Part shown: positions 40,178 to 48,336 of the stretch, in pieces | Layout: each line of letters begins with the position of its first letter | Position numbering within the stretch: the first letter of the stretch is position 1 | NCBI GenBank assembly: GCA_027487815.1 | Contig: JAIYCW010000017.1 | Span: 186,001-250,000 of the forward strand | Length of the DNA stretch: 64,000 nt | From: Burkholderiales bacterium | GTDB taxonomy: Bacteria > Pseudomonadota > Gammaproteobacteria > Burkholderiales > Burkholderiaceae_E | Direction: 5' to 3' | Notes under the pieces: model-generated | Told to the model about the DNA's origin: nothing | Databases searched by the model: none | The model's input: the letters and a program-made list of their open reading frames with translations, nothing else | Translations under genes and position numbers: made by a program

Positions 40178-42180
40178 TCGCTGAACTCGGGCATTTTTCC
40201 CTCACCCTCACTTTAGGTCTGGCCGTGTTGCTGGGGGTTGTGCCACTGGTAGGCGCGTGGCGCAACAATTCGGCAATGATGGCACTCGCAAGGCCGCTTT
40301 CATTAGCGATGTTTGGTTTCGTAAGCTTTGCCTTCGCGGTGCTGATGCTGAGCTTTGCCAACAACGACTTTTCGATTGAGCTTGTTGCGCAGCACTCCAA
40401 CTCCGAGCTGCCAGTGCAATACCGCATAGCTGCCACCTGGGGGTCGCATGAAGGCTCGATGCTGCTGTGGGTCATGATGCTGGCCGGCTGGACAGGCGCA
40501 GTCGCCCTGTTTTCAGGCAACCTTGCTGCGAGCCTGCGCGCGCGTGTTCTGGCAGTGATGGGCCTGATCCAGATCGGCTTTTTGCTGTTCTTGCTGTTCA
40601 CCTCCAATCCGTTCGGTCGTTTGTTTCCGATGCCCGCCGATGGCCGAGATCTCAATCCCCTGTTGCAAGACCCCGGGATGGTGTTTCATCCACCCCTGCT
40701 TTATATGGGCTATGTAGGATTTGCGGTGGCCTTTGCATTTGCAGTTGCCGGTCTGCTGGAGGGCCGGTTTGATGCCGCGTGGGCTCGCTGGGCCCGCCCT
40801 TGGACCACGGTCGCCTGGGCCTTCCTGACCCTGGGTATTGCGCTGGGCTCCTTTTGGGCCTACTACGAACTGGGCTGGGGCGGCTGGTGGTTTTGGGACC
40901 CGGTCGAAAACGCCTCCTTCATGCCATGGTTGGTCGGCACTGCACTGATCCATTCCCTGGCCGTCACTGAAAAGCGGGGAGCGTTTCGCAGCTGGACGGT
41001 ATTGCTCGCGATCATGGCCTTCAGCTTGAGTCTGCTCGGCACCTTCCTCGTGCGCTCGGGTGTCCTCACCTCGGTCCATGCATTTGCCACGGACCCCGCC
41101 CGGGGCGTCTTTATTCTTGCATTTTTGGGCATTGTGATTGGCGGCTCGTTGGCCTTGTTTGCCTGGCGCGCTCCGAAGATCGGGCTTGGACCGTCTTTTG
41201 GATTGATCTCGCGTGAATCCGCGCTGCTGGCCAACAATGTGGTGCTGGTCGCTGCGATGGGTGCTGTGCTGCTGGGTACGCTCTATCCGCTGGTGCTCGA
41301 CACACTTGATCTTGGCAAGATTTCGGTGGGCCCACCCTATTTCGATGCGGTGTTTTATCCACTCACGGCCCCCGCGATGTTCCTGATTGCGGTCGGTCCG
41401 CTGGCCCGATGGAAACAAGCGGAGGTGCCTGATTTGGCGCGCCGCCTGCGCATGGCTTTGATCATCGCTGTGATTGTTGCATTGCTGGTTCCAATGATCG
41501 CCATGGGGCTGGGAATAGACAACCAAGCGTTTCGCCCCAAGACCAGCCTGGGGATGCTCTTTGCCCTTTGGATTGTTGCCGGTGTTGTGACCAGCGTGCT
41601 CGAATCGCTGCGGGTGCCACCAGGTGGTGTTAATGCGGGCTCGATCAGGCTCGAGCGGATGCGCCTGCATCCGGCCTCCCACTGGGGTATGCATTTGGCT
41701 CACCTCGGCTTGGCGATTTTTGTGATTGGCGTCACATTGGTGAAGAGCTATGAAACCGAAGTTGAGCAACGCATCGAAGTCGGGCAGCAAGTTGCGGTGG
41801 GCGCCTACACGGCCCGCTTCATCAGCCTGGATCAGGTTAAAGGCCCCAACTACGACGGGGTACAAGGGCACTTTGAGCTAAGTCGCTCCGGCCAAGTCGT
41901 TGAAATCCTGCATCCGCAAAAACGCATCTACCGCGCAGGCAAGCAGCCCATGACTGAGGCCGCTATTGACCGCAGCCCCTGGCGTGATGTCTATATCTCG
42001 ATGGGCGAACCGGTGGGAGACAAAGCCTGGGCGGTGCGGCTGCATGTGAAGCCCTTCGTGAACTGGATTTGGGCTGGTTGTGTATTCATGGCTTTGGGTG
42101 GCTTTGTAGCGATTGCTGACAAGCGCTATCGCCGCCGGGCCGCAGCCACTGCGCCTTCCCGGGCAATGCAATCGGCCTGA
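40174..42180 (+). CDS. ccmF: Cytochrome c heme lyase subunit CcmF
   Basis: Large membrane protein (668 aa) that transfers heme from CcmE to apocytochrome c with CcmH and CcmI. About 15 hydrophobic segments. The heme motif [15 protein letters not shown] sits near residue 240, and conserved histidines appear in [19 protein letters not shown] and the C-terminal part. No interruption. A long open frame on the opposite strand (40513-41871) is a composition artefact. Confidence 0.96.
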   Translation: MIAELGHFSLTLTLGLAVLLGVVPLVGAWRNNSAMMALARPLSLAMFGFVSFAFAVLMLSFANNDFSIELVAQHSNSELPVQYRIAATWGSHEGSMLLWVMMLAGWTGAVALFSGNLAASLRARVLAVMGLIQIGFLLFLLFTSNPFGRLFPMPADGRDLNPLLQDPGMVFHPPLLYMGYVGFAVAFAFAVAGLLEGRFDAAWARWARPWTTVAWAFLTLGIALGSFWAYYELGWGGWWFWDPVENASFMPWLVGTALIHSLAVTEKRGAFRSWTVLLAIMAFSLSLLGTFLVRSGVLTSVHAFATDPARGVFILAFLGIVIGGSLALFAWRAPKIGLGPSFGLISRESALLANNVVLVAAMGAVLLGTLYPLVLDTLDLGKISVGPPYFDAVFYPLTAPAMFLIAVGPLARWKQAEVPDLARRLRMALIIAVIVALLVPMIAMGLGIDNQAFRPKTSLGMLFALWIVAGVVTSVLESLRVPPGGVNAGSIRLERMRLHPASHWGMHLAHLGLAIFVIGVTLVKSYETEVEQRIEVGQQVAVGAYTARFISLDQVKGPNYDGVQGHFELSRSGQVVEILHPQKRIYRAGKQPMTEAAIDRSPWRDVYISMGEPVGDKAWAVRLHVKPFVNWIWAGCVFMALGGFVAIADKRYRRRAAATAPSRAMQSA

Positions 42181-42193
42181 AGGGTTGATCTGA

Positions 42194-42730
42194 ATGTTGC
42201 GTGCGCTCAAGTTCCTGATTCCTCTGGCCGTGTTTGCAGGCATCGGCTGGTTTTTGTTCCAAGGACTGTCCAGAGACCCCAAGGAAGTTCCCTCGCCCCT
42301 GATCGATAAGGCGGCTCCGGCGTTCAGTCTGCCGCTGCTTAACAATCCGCAAACCGAGTGGACTCCCCAGGCGATGCGTGGCCAGGTGTGGCTTCTCAAT
42401 GTGTGGGGCTCATGGTGCGCGGGCTGCCAGGTCGAGCATCCCTTGCTGCTTATGATTGCGCAGCAAAAACAGGTGCCGATCGTTGGTTTGGCCTGGAAAG
42501 ATATGCCTGCCAACGCCCAGGCCTTTCTGCAAAAGCTCGGCGATCCCTACGCCACTGTGGTGATGGATTTTGCGGGCAAGGTGGCCATTGACTATGGAGT
42601 GTATGGCGCGCCCGAAACCTTCCTGATTGACAAGCAAGGCGTGATTCGCCTGAAGCATATCGGCCCCCTGACACCCGAGGCGCTGCAAACCCGCATCATG
42701 CCGCGGGTCAAACAGCTGCAAGCGCTATGA
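42194..42730 (+). CDS. ccmG: Periplasmic thiol:disulfide oxidoreductase CcmG/DsbE
   Basis: Keeps apocytochrome heme-binding cysteines reduced. 178 aa: N-terminal anchor (about residues 5-24), thioredoxin fold with active site GSWCAGCQVEHP, and the cis-proline region GAPETFLID. The Ala-Gly pair between the cysteines differs from the Pro-Thr of E. coli CcmG and should tune the redox potential. The stop overlaps the ccmH start (ATGA). Confidence 0.94.
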   Translation: MLRALKFLIPLAVFAGIGWFLFQGLSRDPKEVPSPLIDKAAPAFSLPLLNNPQTEWTPQAMRGQVWLLNVWGSWCAGCQVEHPLLLMIAQQKQVPIVGLAWKDMPANAQAFLQKLGDPYATVVMDFAGKVAIDYGVYGAPETFLIDKQGVIRLKHIGPLTPEALQTRIMPRVKQLQAL

Positions 42731-43149
42731 GCCAAGCCCTGATTGCGCTCGATAAACCACTCGAGGCACGCTATAAAACGCTGGCCGAGGAGTTGCGCTG
42801 CCTGGTGTGCCAAAACCAAACCTTGGCTGATTCCCATGCCGATCTCGCCATGGATCTCAAGCAGCAGGTGCGCGAGCAGTTAAAAGCAGGTCAAAGCGAT
42901 GCTCAGATCCGCGCCTACATGGTTCAGCGCTATGGGGATTTTGTGCTTTACAAGCCGCCAGTACAGAGCAATACCGCCTTGCTGTGGGCCGGGCCTTTTG
43001 TATTGCTTGGTGTGGGTGCCTTGATCGGCTGGCGCGTGCAACGCGCTGGAAAGCTCAGGCAATCCCAGGCACAGGCCAGCCCGGTTGAAGCACCTTTGCC
43101 AGCTCAGGCGCAACGCCTCAGCGAGGCGCGCGCCAAACTCAAGGACTAG
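42727..43149 (+). CDS. ccmH: Cytochrome c maturation protein CcmH, without visible signal peptide
   Basis: 140 aa. The redox domain with LRCLVCQNQTLADSHADLA (cysteines 25 and 28) is intact and is followed by one membrane segment (about residues 82-101) and a short Ala/Gln-rich tail. Homologues normally begin with a cleaved signal peptide; here only about 20 residues precede the redox motif (MSQALIALDKPLEARYKTLA) and none is hydrophobic. The frame upstream has no ATG or GTG before its stop at 42591, so no longer start is apparent. Translation is coupled to ccmG by a 4-base overlap. Confidence 0.9.
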   Translation: MSQALIALDKPLEARYKTLAEELRCLVCQNQTLADSHADLAMDLKQQVREQLKAGQSDAQIRAYMVQRYGDFVLYKPPVQSNTALLWAGPFVLLGVGALIGWRVQRAGKLRQSQAQASPVEAPLPAQAQRLSEARAKLKD

Positions 43150-43151
43150 GA

Positions 43152-43167
43152 CCGAATCAGGATTCGG
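43152..43167. other. Short inverted repeat between convergent stops
   Basis: CCGAATC AG GATTCGG is a perfect 7-bp inverted repeat spanning the end of ccmH and the stop of the Bug-receptor gene. No T-run follows on either strand, so it is at best a weak bidirectional terminator or RNA-stability hairpin. Confidence 0.3.
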
Positions 43168-44170
43168 CAGTAAACCCGATCTGTTTGACGATCGGCGCCC
43201 AACGATCATGATCGGCCTTCAGAATCCGGCCGAGTTCGGCGGAGGTGGTGCCCACCGCTTCAAGACCCATCAACTCGAGGCCCGCCACATAGTCTGGATG
43301 CGTTGCTGCAGTACGAATCTGGCTCGAAACCGCCTGGACCACGGCATCAGGCGACCCTTTGGGCATGAAAAAACCAAACCATTCGCGCGCTGAAATTGTC
43401 CCGAAGCCCTGCTCGGTGTAAGTAGGTACGTTCGGGGCAAACTTATCGCGCGTTGTTCCTGAGGTCGCCAGGATCCGCAGCTTGCCGGTTTTGAGGTGAG
43501 GCAAAAACTCACCCACTGGTGCGCTCACCGAGGCCACCTGCCCGCCCATCATGTCCAGCACGGCAGCCTGCGAACCCCGAAATGCGACATGCTTGATTTC
43601 AAATCCGGCGGCCTTCTCAAGCAAGGCTCCGAGAAAGTGCGGGACAGAGCCTGCCGCAGGCGAACCATAGTTGGCCTTATCGGGATTGGCTTTGAAAAAA
43701 GCGATCAGCTCACGCACATTGCGCACCGACTCTGGCACCGCTGGGCCCACAGCCAATCCGTGATGAAACGCGCACCCCATCGACACCGGAACCACATCTT
43801 CAAACACGTTGTAAGACAGCTTGGGATAAATGTGCGGGTAAATCATCAGGATCGAAGCAGGGGTGAGCAGCATCGAGCTGCCATCTGCAGGCAAGGTCTT
43901 GAGGGTTTCCACTGCAATCCTGCCGCCTGCACCGGCCTTGTTGTCAACGACAACATTGCGCCCCCAGGTGCCACGCAAGCGCTCTCCCATGCGCCGCGAG
44001 GTGGTGTCCGAGGTGCCTCCGGGAGGAAATCCCACAACAATGCGTGTGTTTTCAAACGGCAAAGCCTGAGCGCGCGCGCCCGAGGCAGTGAGCAATCCAC
44101 CAGCAGCCGCGGCAAGCGTGAGCGAACGACGGGTGGGATCAACCAGATTTTGGGCAAGGGTGGGCAACAT
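43157..44170 (-). CDS. Bug-family tripartite tricarboxylate transporter receptor
   Basis: Periplasmic solute receptor, 337 aa, with an N-terminal export signal carrying a twin-arginine-like RRSLTLAAAAGG (about residues 14-36). The mature protein begins near LPFENTRIVVGFPPGGTSDT, the ligand-loop signature of Bug proteins. These bind carboxylates and amides. Membrane partners TctA/TctB are not nearby, as is usual for the expanded Bug families of Burkholderiales. Downstream of a MetE-like gene on the same strand, after 148 bases with tandem repeats. Confidence 0.92.
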   Translation of the reverse strand: MLPTLAQNLVDPTRRSLTLAAAAGGLLTASGARAQALPFENTRIVVGFPPGGTSDTTSRRMGERLRGTWGRNVVVDNKAGAGGRIAVETLKTLPADGSSMLLTPASILMIYPHIYPKLSYNVFEDVVPVSMGCAFHHGLAVGPAVPESVRNVRELIAFFKANPDKANYGSPAAGSVPHFLGALLEKAAGFEIKHVAFRGSQAAVLDMMGGQVASVSAPVGEFLPHLKTGKLRILATSGTTRDKFAPNVPTYTEQGFGTISAREWFGFFMPKGSPDAVVQAVSSQIRTAATHPDYVAGLELMGLEAVGTTSAELGRILKADHDRWAPIVKQIGFTAES

Positions 44171-44237
44171 GCAGGTCTCCTTTTATTGATTACAAAATAT
44201 AACTACTTTTCACCCGACTGCGCAAGTGGTGCCCCCT

Positions 44238-44302
44238 TAGAGCCCTCGGCCTTCCCTTTAAAGCCCTCGGCCTTCTCCTTTAATGCCCTCAGTCTTACCC
44301 TT
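44238..44302. repeat. Three tandem copies of a 21-22 bp repeat
   Basis: Units at 44238-44258, 44259-44280 and 44281-44302 share the pattern TA(A/G)(A/T)GCCCTC(G/A)G(C/T)CTT(C/A)...CCTT. The first two differ by about two changes, the third is more diverged. The period is not a multiple of three and the frame shifts between units, so it is not coding. It lies between the MetE-like gene and the Bug gene, in the transcribed spacer if they form an operon. Confidence 0.8.
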
Positions 44303-44318
44303 CACAACTCACAGACGC

Positions 44319-45440
44319 CTAGCCCCACACTTCATTGGCGGTATCAATCACCAAACGCAACTTATCGCGCTGCGCCTGCACCGCAATGTTGTTGCCATGA
44401 AAGGTGCTTGAGAAACCACACTGAGGCGAAAGCGCCAGTTGCTCAAGAGGTGCGTACCGGGCCGCCTCTTCGATCCGCCGCTTGAGATCATCCTTGGATT
44501 CAAGCTGATCCAGCTTGGTGGTGACTAACCCGAGCACCACGGTCTTGCCCTTGGGAAGATGGCGCAGCGGCTTGAAATCGCCAGAGCGGGCATCGTCATA
44601 CTCCAGGAAATATGCGTCCACATTCATCTCGGTAAGCAAGGCCTGGGCCACTGGCTCATAGCTGCCCTGCGCCGCCCAGGTGCTCTTGAAGTTACCCCGG
44701 CATAAGTGCACAGCGAGCGTCATCCCGGCGGGTTTGTGCGCGACCACCTTATTGATAAAAGCGGCATAGCGGTAGGGCAATTCATCGGGATCATCGCCCC
44801 GCGACTTGGCAGCCGCCCGCATCCCGTCATCGCACAAATAAGCCAGATTGGTGTCATCCATTTGCACATAGGTGCATCCGGCCGCAGCCAGGCTTTGAAG
44901 CTCAGCCCCATAGGCGCGCGCCACATCGTCGTAAAACGAGGGGTCAAGCTCGGGGTAGTGAGTCTTGCTGATCCCTGCGCGGCCACCGCGAAAATGCAGC
45001 ATGGTGGGTGAGGGAATCGTGACTTTGGCGCGTACGCCTTGCCCTGGCTGGATACAGCTTTGCAGATACTCGAAATCAGCACGCTGAATATCTTTCACAT
45101 GGGTCACCTTGTCCACCACCCGCATGACCGGGGGCGCGAGTTCTTCGCTGCCATCGGGTTTGCGGATCGTGACCGGAATATCGGTTTTCACCCCACCAAG
45201 CTGCTCAAGAAAATCGATATGAAAATAAGCGCGCCGAAACTCCCCGTCAGTAATGCTCTTCAGACCAACGTCTTGCTGAAAGGCCACTATTTCCGCAATC
45301 GCTTGATCCTCAATCACACGAAGCTGCTGCGCCGTGATTTTTCCAGCGGCTTTATCTGCGCGCGCTTCGAGCAAAACTTTTGGCCGAAGAAAGCTGCCGA
45401 CATGATCAAAGCGGGCAGGAAGCTGGGAGGGGGTAGACAT
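44319..45440 (-). CDS. MetE-core (cobalamin-independent methionine synthase C-terminal-like) methyltransferase
   Basis: 373 aa, only the catalytic half of MetE, as in YxjG/YxjH-type proteins. Begins DHVGSFLRPKVLLEA; zinc ligands are visible as His/Cys in VHLCRGNF, Glu in FLEYDDARSGDF and Cys in SPQCGFSSTF. It lacks the N-terminal MetE domain that helps bind folate polyglutamate, so the methyl donor may differ from methyl-folate. First gene of a two-gene string with the Bug receptor; divergent from a GntR regulator across a palindromic operator. A substrate-demethylating or salvage role is inference. Confidence 0.9.
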   Translation of the reverse strand: MSTPSQLPARFDHVGSFLRPKVLLEARADKAAGKITAQQLRVIEDQAIAEIVAFQQDVGLKSITDGEFRRAYFHIDFLEQLGGVKTDIPVTIRKPDGSEELAPPVMRVVDKVTHVKDIQRADFEYLQSCIQPGQGVRAKVTIPSPTMLHFRGGRAGISKTHYPELDPSFYDDVARAYGAELQSLAAAGCTYVQMDDTNLAYLCDDGMRAAAKSRGDDPDELPYRYAAFINKVVAHKPAGMTLAVHLCRGNFKSTWAAQGSYEPVAQALLTEMNVDAYFLEYDDARSGDFKPLRHLPKGKTVVLGLVTTKLDQLESKDDLKRRIEEAARYAPLEQLALSPQCGFSSTFHGNNIAVQAQRDKLRLVIDTANEVWG

Positions 45441-45473
45441 CAGCGAACTCCATAAATAAAAAAATTCTCGCCT

Positions 45474-45485
45474 ATTGTATACAAT
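45474..45485. promoter_or_regulatory. Perfect palindrome, likely GntR/FCD operator
   Basis: ATTGTATACAAT is a perfect 12-bp palindrome in the 55-base gap between the divergent MetE-like gene and the GntR gene. GntR/FCD regulators typically bind sites of this TTGTATACAA kind. It lies 10 bases before the gntR ATG, so it would control gntR itself and, across the gap, the MetE-like/Bug genes. Confidence 0.75.
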
Positions 45486-45495
45486 CGAACCTCAT

Positions 45496-46245
45496 ATGCG
45501 ATCCACCCTTTCATTTCAGGATGCCTCAGCCAACCAGACCCTGCGGGCACTACTCGGACTACGGGAATTGGTGCTTGCCGGAGAACTTGCGCCGGGCGAG
45601 CGAATCGCAGAGCTCAGCATGGTGGAGCAGCTCGGCGTGTCTCGCACCCCGGTACGTGCGGCGCTGCAAAGGCTCCATGAAGAGGGCTTGCTCGAGGCGC
45701 TGCCCACTGGCGGATATGCTGTACGCAGCTTTTCTGCATCCCAGGTGCGCGACGCCATTGAGATTCGCGGCACGCTGGAAGGTCTGGCTGCGCGCATGGC
45801 AGCAGAACGGGGCGTGAGCCAGACGCAACTCGACCTAGCGCAAACCATCCTCAATCAAATTGATGGCATCGTGGCCATGCAACGATTGAATGAAAAGCGC
45901 TTTGCTCATTACATAGCGCTAAACGCTCAGTTCCACAGTCTGCTGCTCGAGATGGCCAACAGCGAGCCCCTTACCCGTGAGCTGACACGCGTAGTGCAGA
46001 TGCCTTTTGCAGGGCCCAACGCGTTTGTTCAGGTGCAGGGGCACGGCCCGGAGGCCCTGGGCGTATTGATCATCGCGCAGGCCCAGCACCGTGCAGTGAT
46101 CGAAGCCATCGCCCAACGCGAATCCACCCGCGCGGAAGCCTTGATGCGTGAGCATGCCCGAATCGCGCACCGCAACCTTGGCACCGCCCTGCAGCAACAT
46201 CGGCAATTACGCCAAGTGCCTGGTGGCACGCTGATCCAGGCCTGA
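45496..46245 (+). CDS. GntR family regulator with FCD ligand domain
   Basis: 249 aa from the ATG at 45496; a TTG at 45475 would lie inside the palindrome. The N-terminal winged helix (RIAELSMVEQLGVSRTPVRA, then GLLEALPTGGYAVR) precedes an all-helical FCD domain with metal/ligand histidines in NAQFHSLL, AQHRAVIEA and REHARIAHRNL. FCD members sense carboxylic acids or sugar acids and mostly repress adjacent uptake and breakdown genes. Divergent from the MetE-like gene and followed after 55 bases by a TRAP receptor. Confidence 0.93.
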   Translation: MRSTLSFQDASANQTLRALLGLRELVLAGELAPGERIAELSMVEQLGVSRTPVRAALQRLHEEGLLEALPTGGYAVRSFSASQVRDAIEIRGTLEGLAARMAAERGVSQTQLDLAQTILNQIDGIVAMQRLNEKRFAHYIALNAQFHSLLLEMANSEPLTRELTRVVQMPFAGPNAFVQVQGHGPEALGVLIIAQAQHRAVIEAIAQRESTRAEALMREHARIAHRNLGTALQQHRQLRQVPGGTLIQA

Positions 46246-46287
46246 GCGCTGCTTTACCCGTGCTCGACTACAACTCAAACCCCAACC

Positions 46288-46292
46288 AGGAG
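46288..46292 (+). promoter_or_regulatory. Ribosome-binding site of the TRAP receptor gene
   Basis: AGGAG lies 8 bases before the ATG at 46301, one of the strongest ribosome sites in the window, in keeping with high expression of a periplasmic receptor. Confidence 0.6.
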
Positions 46293-46300
46293 ACACTCCG

Positions 46301-47395
46301 ATGAGCCTACGCTTCAACCCTTTACCCAACGTTGCTCGTCCGAGCGCAATATTGGCTGGCTGTGCCCTCGCGCTTGGCGCCTGGCTGCCCGTGCCTGTGG
46401 CCCATGCCCAGCCCGCCGGACAGCCAGTCACTTTGAGAATTGCTCACCCCCTGCCCCCGGTGGCCACAGCGCATGCACGCTTTCTCGGCCCGTGGACGCA
46501 AAAGGTCGAAGCGGATTGCGCAGGGAAAGTGCGTTTCCAGATTTTTCCGGCCATGCAATTGGGCGGCACACCACCGCAATTGTTTGATCAAGCCCGCGAT
46601 GGTGTAGCCGATATGGTGTGGACGGTGCTTGGCTATACACCGGGGCGATTTGTTGCCGCCGAGGCCTTTGAGTTGCCTTTCATGACCAAGACTGCAGAAG
46701 GCTCAAGCCGCGCATTCTGGGAATATGCCGTGGCCAATAATCTGATGAGTACCGGTGAACTCAAGGATATCAAGCCGCTGGCCTTGCATGTGCATGATGA
46801 GGGCCTGATTCACACCTCATCCAAGCAAATCCGCACGCTGGCCGATTTCAAAGGCATGAAGCTGCGTGGCCCGACCCGCCAAACCACCAAGATGCTGCAA
46901 GCTTTGGGCGCCACCCCGGTTGGCATGCCAGTGACCCAGGTCGCTGAATCATTGAGCAAAGGGGTGATCGATGGCGCCGTGGTGCCGTGGGAGATCGTGC
47001 CCGCAACCAAGGTGCACGAACTCACCAAGTTCCACACTGAAACCGACCCCAAGGCGCGTGCATTGTATACAGCCACCTTTGTTTTTGCGATGAACAAGGC
47101 TAGCTATGATCGCTTGCCCAACGAGGTCAAAGCCTGTATTGATCGCAATAGTGGTGCCGAGTTATCTGCAGCGGTGGGCAAGATCTGGGATGAATCCTCC
47201 AGTGGCGCGCGCAAGCTCGCAGCAGACCGTGGCAACACGTTTTACACAGTGCCCGCCTCGGAATTGTCGAACTGGGAGAAGGCCTCAGCCGGCGTGGCTG
47301 AAGACTGGGTGAAGGAAGCTGGCGCAAAAGGCCTCGATGGCAACGCCTTGCTGCGCAGTGCGAAAAGTCTGATTGAGCGCTTTGATCAGCGCTGA
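46301..47395 (+). CDS. TRAP transporter solute receptor DctP, orphan
   Basis: 364 aa with a signal peptide (about residues 1-36, cut near AHA-QPAGQ). The DctP fold is clear: LRIAHPLPPVATAHARFLGP, the QLGGTPPQLFDQARDG loop, and KGMKLRGPTRQTTKMLQAL, where the conserved Arg contacts a carboxylate ligand. No dctQ or dctM follows; the TRAP membrane genes of this window (61.5-63.2 kb) have their own receptor. It may use shared membrane partners. Likely regulated by the upstream GntR protein. Confidence 0.93.
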   Translation: MSLRFNPLPNVARPSAILAGCALALGAWLPVPVAHAQPAGQPVTLRIAHPLPPVATAHARFLGPWTQKVEADCAGKVRFQIFPAMQLGGTPPQLFDQARDGVADMVWTVLGYTPGRFVAAEAFELPFMTKTAEGSSRAFWEYAVANNLMSTGELKDIKPLALHVHDEGLIHTSSKQIRTLADFKGMKLRGPTRQTTKMLQALGATPVGMPVTQVAESLSKGVIDGAVVPWEIVPATKVHELTKFHTETDPKARALYTATFVFAMNKASYDRLPNEVKACIDRNSGAELSAAVGKIWDESSSGARKLAADRGNTFYTVPASELSNWEKASAGVAEDWVKEAGAKGLDGNALLRSAKSLIERFDQR

Positions 47396-47424
47396 GGCCA
47401 TAAGGCCGCAAGCCGGCTAGGGGG

Positions 47425-48336
47425 CTAGACGACGGCCTTAAACCGCTCCACGCAAGTGTGCAATACCTCTTGCATGGGGCGCTTCCACCAGTTGTTTTGC
47501 GAAAAAATCTCCACCTCCACGATGCCTTGGTACCCCGCCGCCTCAACGCTGGCTCTTAGCGCTTGAAGCTCAATCACGCCATCGCCCATCATGCCGCGAT
47601 CGAGCAATAAGTCGGTGGTGGGCACGAGCCAATCGCACACATGAAAAGCCTTGATCCGAGCCGCCCCGGCTCTTGCGATTTGCTGATGCACCTTCGGATC
47701 CCACCACACATGGTAGGCATCCACCGCGACGCCTAACCATTGCCCGGAAGGATCGAGCAACTCACATACATCAAGGGCTTGCTCAAGGGTGTTGATGCAG
47801 GCGCGATCAGCGGCATACATCGGGTGCAAGGGCTCAATCGCCAAAGGCATCCCGACTGAGGATGCATAGCCAAGCAAGTCCTGGATACCTTCGATGACTT
47901 GAAGGCGCGCTGCAGCAATATCGCGATGCGCGGGCTTAGCCTCCAGAGCGCCGGGCAAGCCACCCACAACCAACACCAGGCAGGGCGCGCCCATCTCACA
48001 AGCCTCGTCCACTGCACGGCGATTATCATCTCGCGCCGCCTCCAGCCCTGCAGCATCGGCCGCAGTAAACATACCTCCACGGCAATATCCGGATAACTGC
48101 AATCCCAATGATGCGACCAAGGCTGAAGCTCGCTTCAGGCCAATGTCTTTCACCTGATCGCGCCAGGGCGAAACCGCAGAAATGCCTTGCTCCGCACAAG
48201 CATTGAAAATATCTTCCAGGTTTCCTTGGGCTCTGACTGTAGCGGTGTTGATCGAGAGCAGCTGCGGCTGGCTGGCCAGATCGCGCAAACCCGAGGATCG
48301 AGCCTTGGGGGCCGAAGATTCGATGGGGTCAGCCAC
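47425..48336 (-). CDS. Sugar phosphate isomerase/epimerase-like TIM barrel protein
   Basis: AP-endonuclease-2-fold barrel of 303 aa, started at the GTG at 48336, which shares a base with the upstream stop (TAGTG). Metal-site residues are recognisable in LAIEPLHPMY (Glu), VAVDAYHVWWDP (Asp/His), AFHVCDW and VEVEIFS (Glu). Members include xylose isomerase-like, IolE and ketose 3-epimerase enzymes; the exact reaction is unknown. Last gene of the eight-gene operon. Confidence 0.88.
   Translation of the reverse strand: MADPIESSAPKARSSGLRDLASQPQLLSINTATVRAQGNLEDIFNACAEQGISAVSPWRDQVKDIGLKRASALVASLGLQLSGYCRGGMFTAADAAGLEAARDDNRRAVDEACEMGAPCLVLVVGGLPGALEAKPAHRDIAAARLQVIEGIQDLLGYASSVGMPLAIEPLHPMYAADRACINTLEQALDVCELLDPSGQWLGVAVDAYHVWWDPKVHQQIARAGAARIKAFHVCDWLVPTTDLLLDRGMMGDGVIELQALRASVEAAGYQGIVEVEIFSQNNWWKRPMQEVLHTCVERFKAVV

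Noticed and set aside
40513-41871. 452-codon open frame on the minus strand opposite ccmF
   Set aside because: ccmF on the + strand has a full set of family motifs. The antisense product is rich in Gln, His, Arg and Gly with no fold, as expected from the reverse of GC-rich membrane-protein codons.
44171-44318. Possible small repeat protein from the 22-bp repeats (KGKAEG-like units)
   Set aside because: The period is not divisible by three, so similar peptide units appear in different frames and each frame hits a stop quickly.
47061-47073. Second ATTGTATAC element inside the orphan dctP gene
   Set aside because: Only part of the palindrome is kept and it lies in the middle of a coding region; probably chance.
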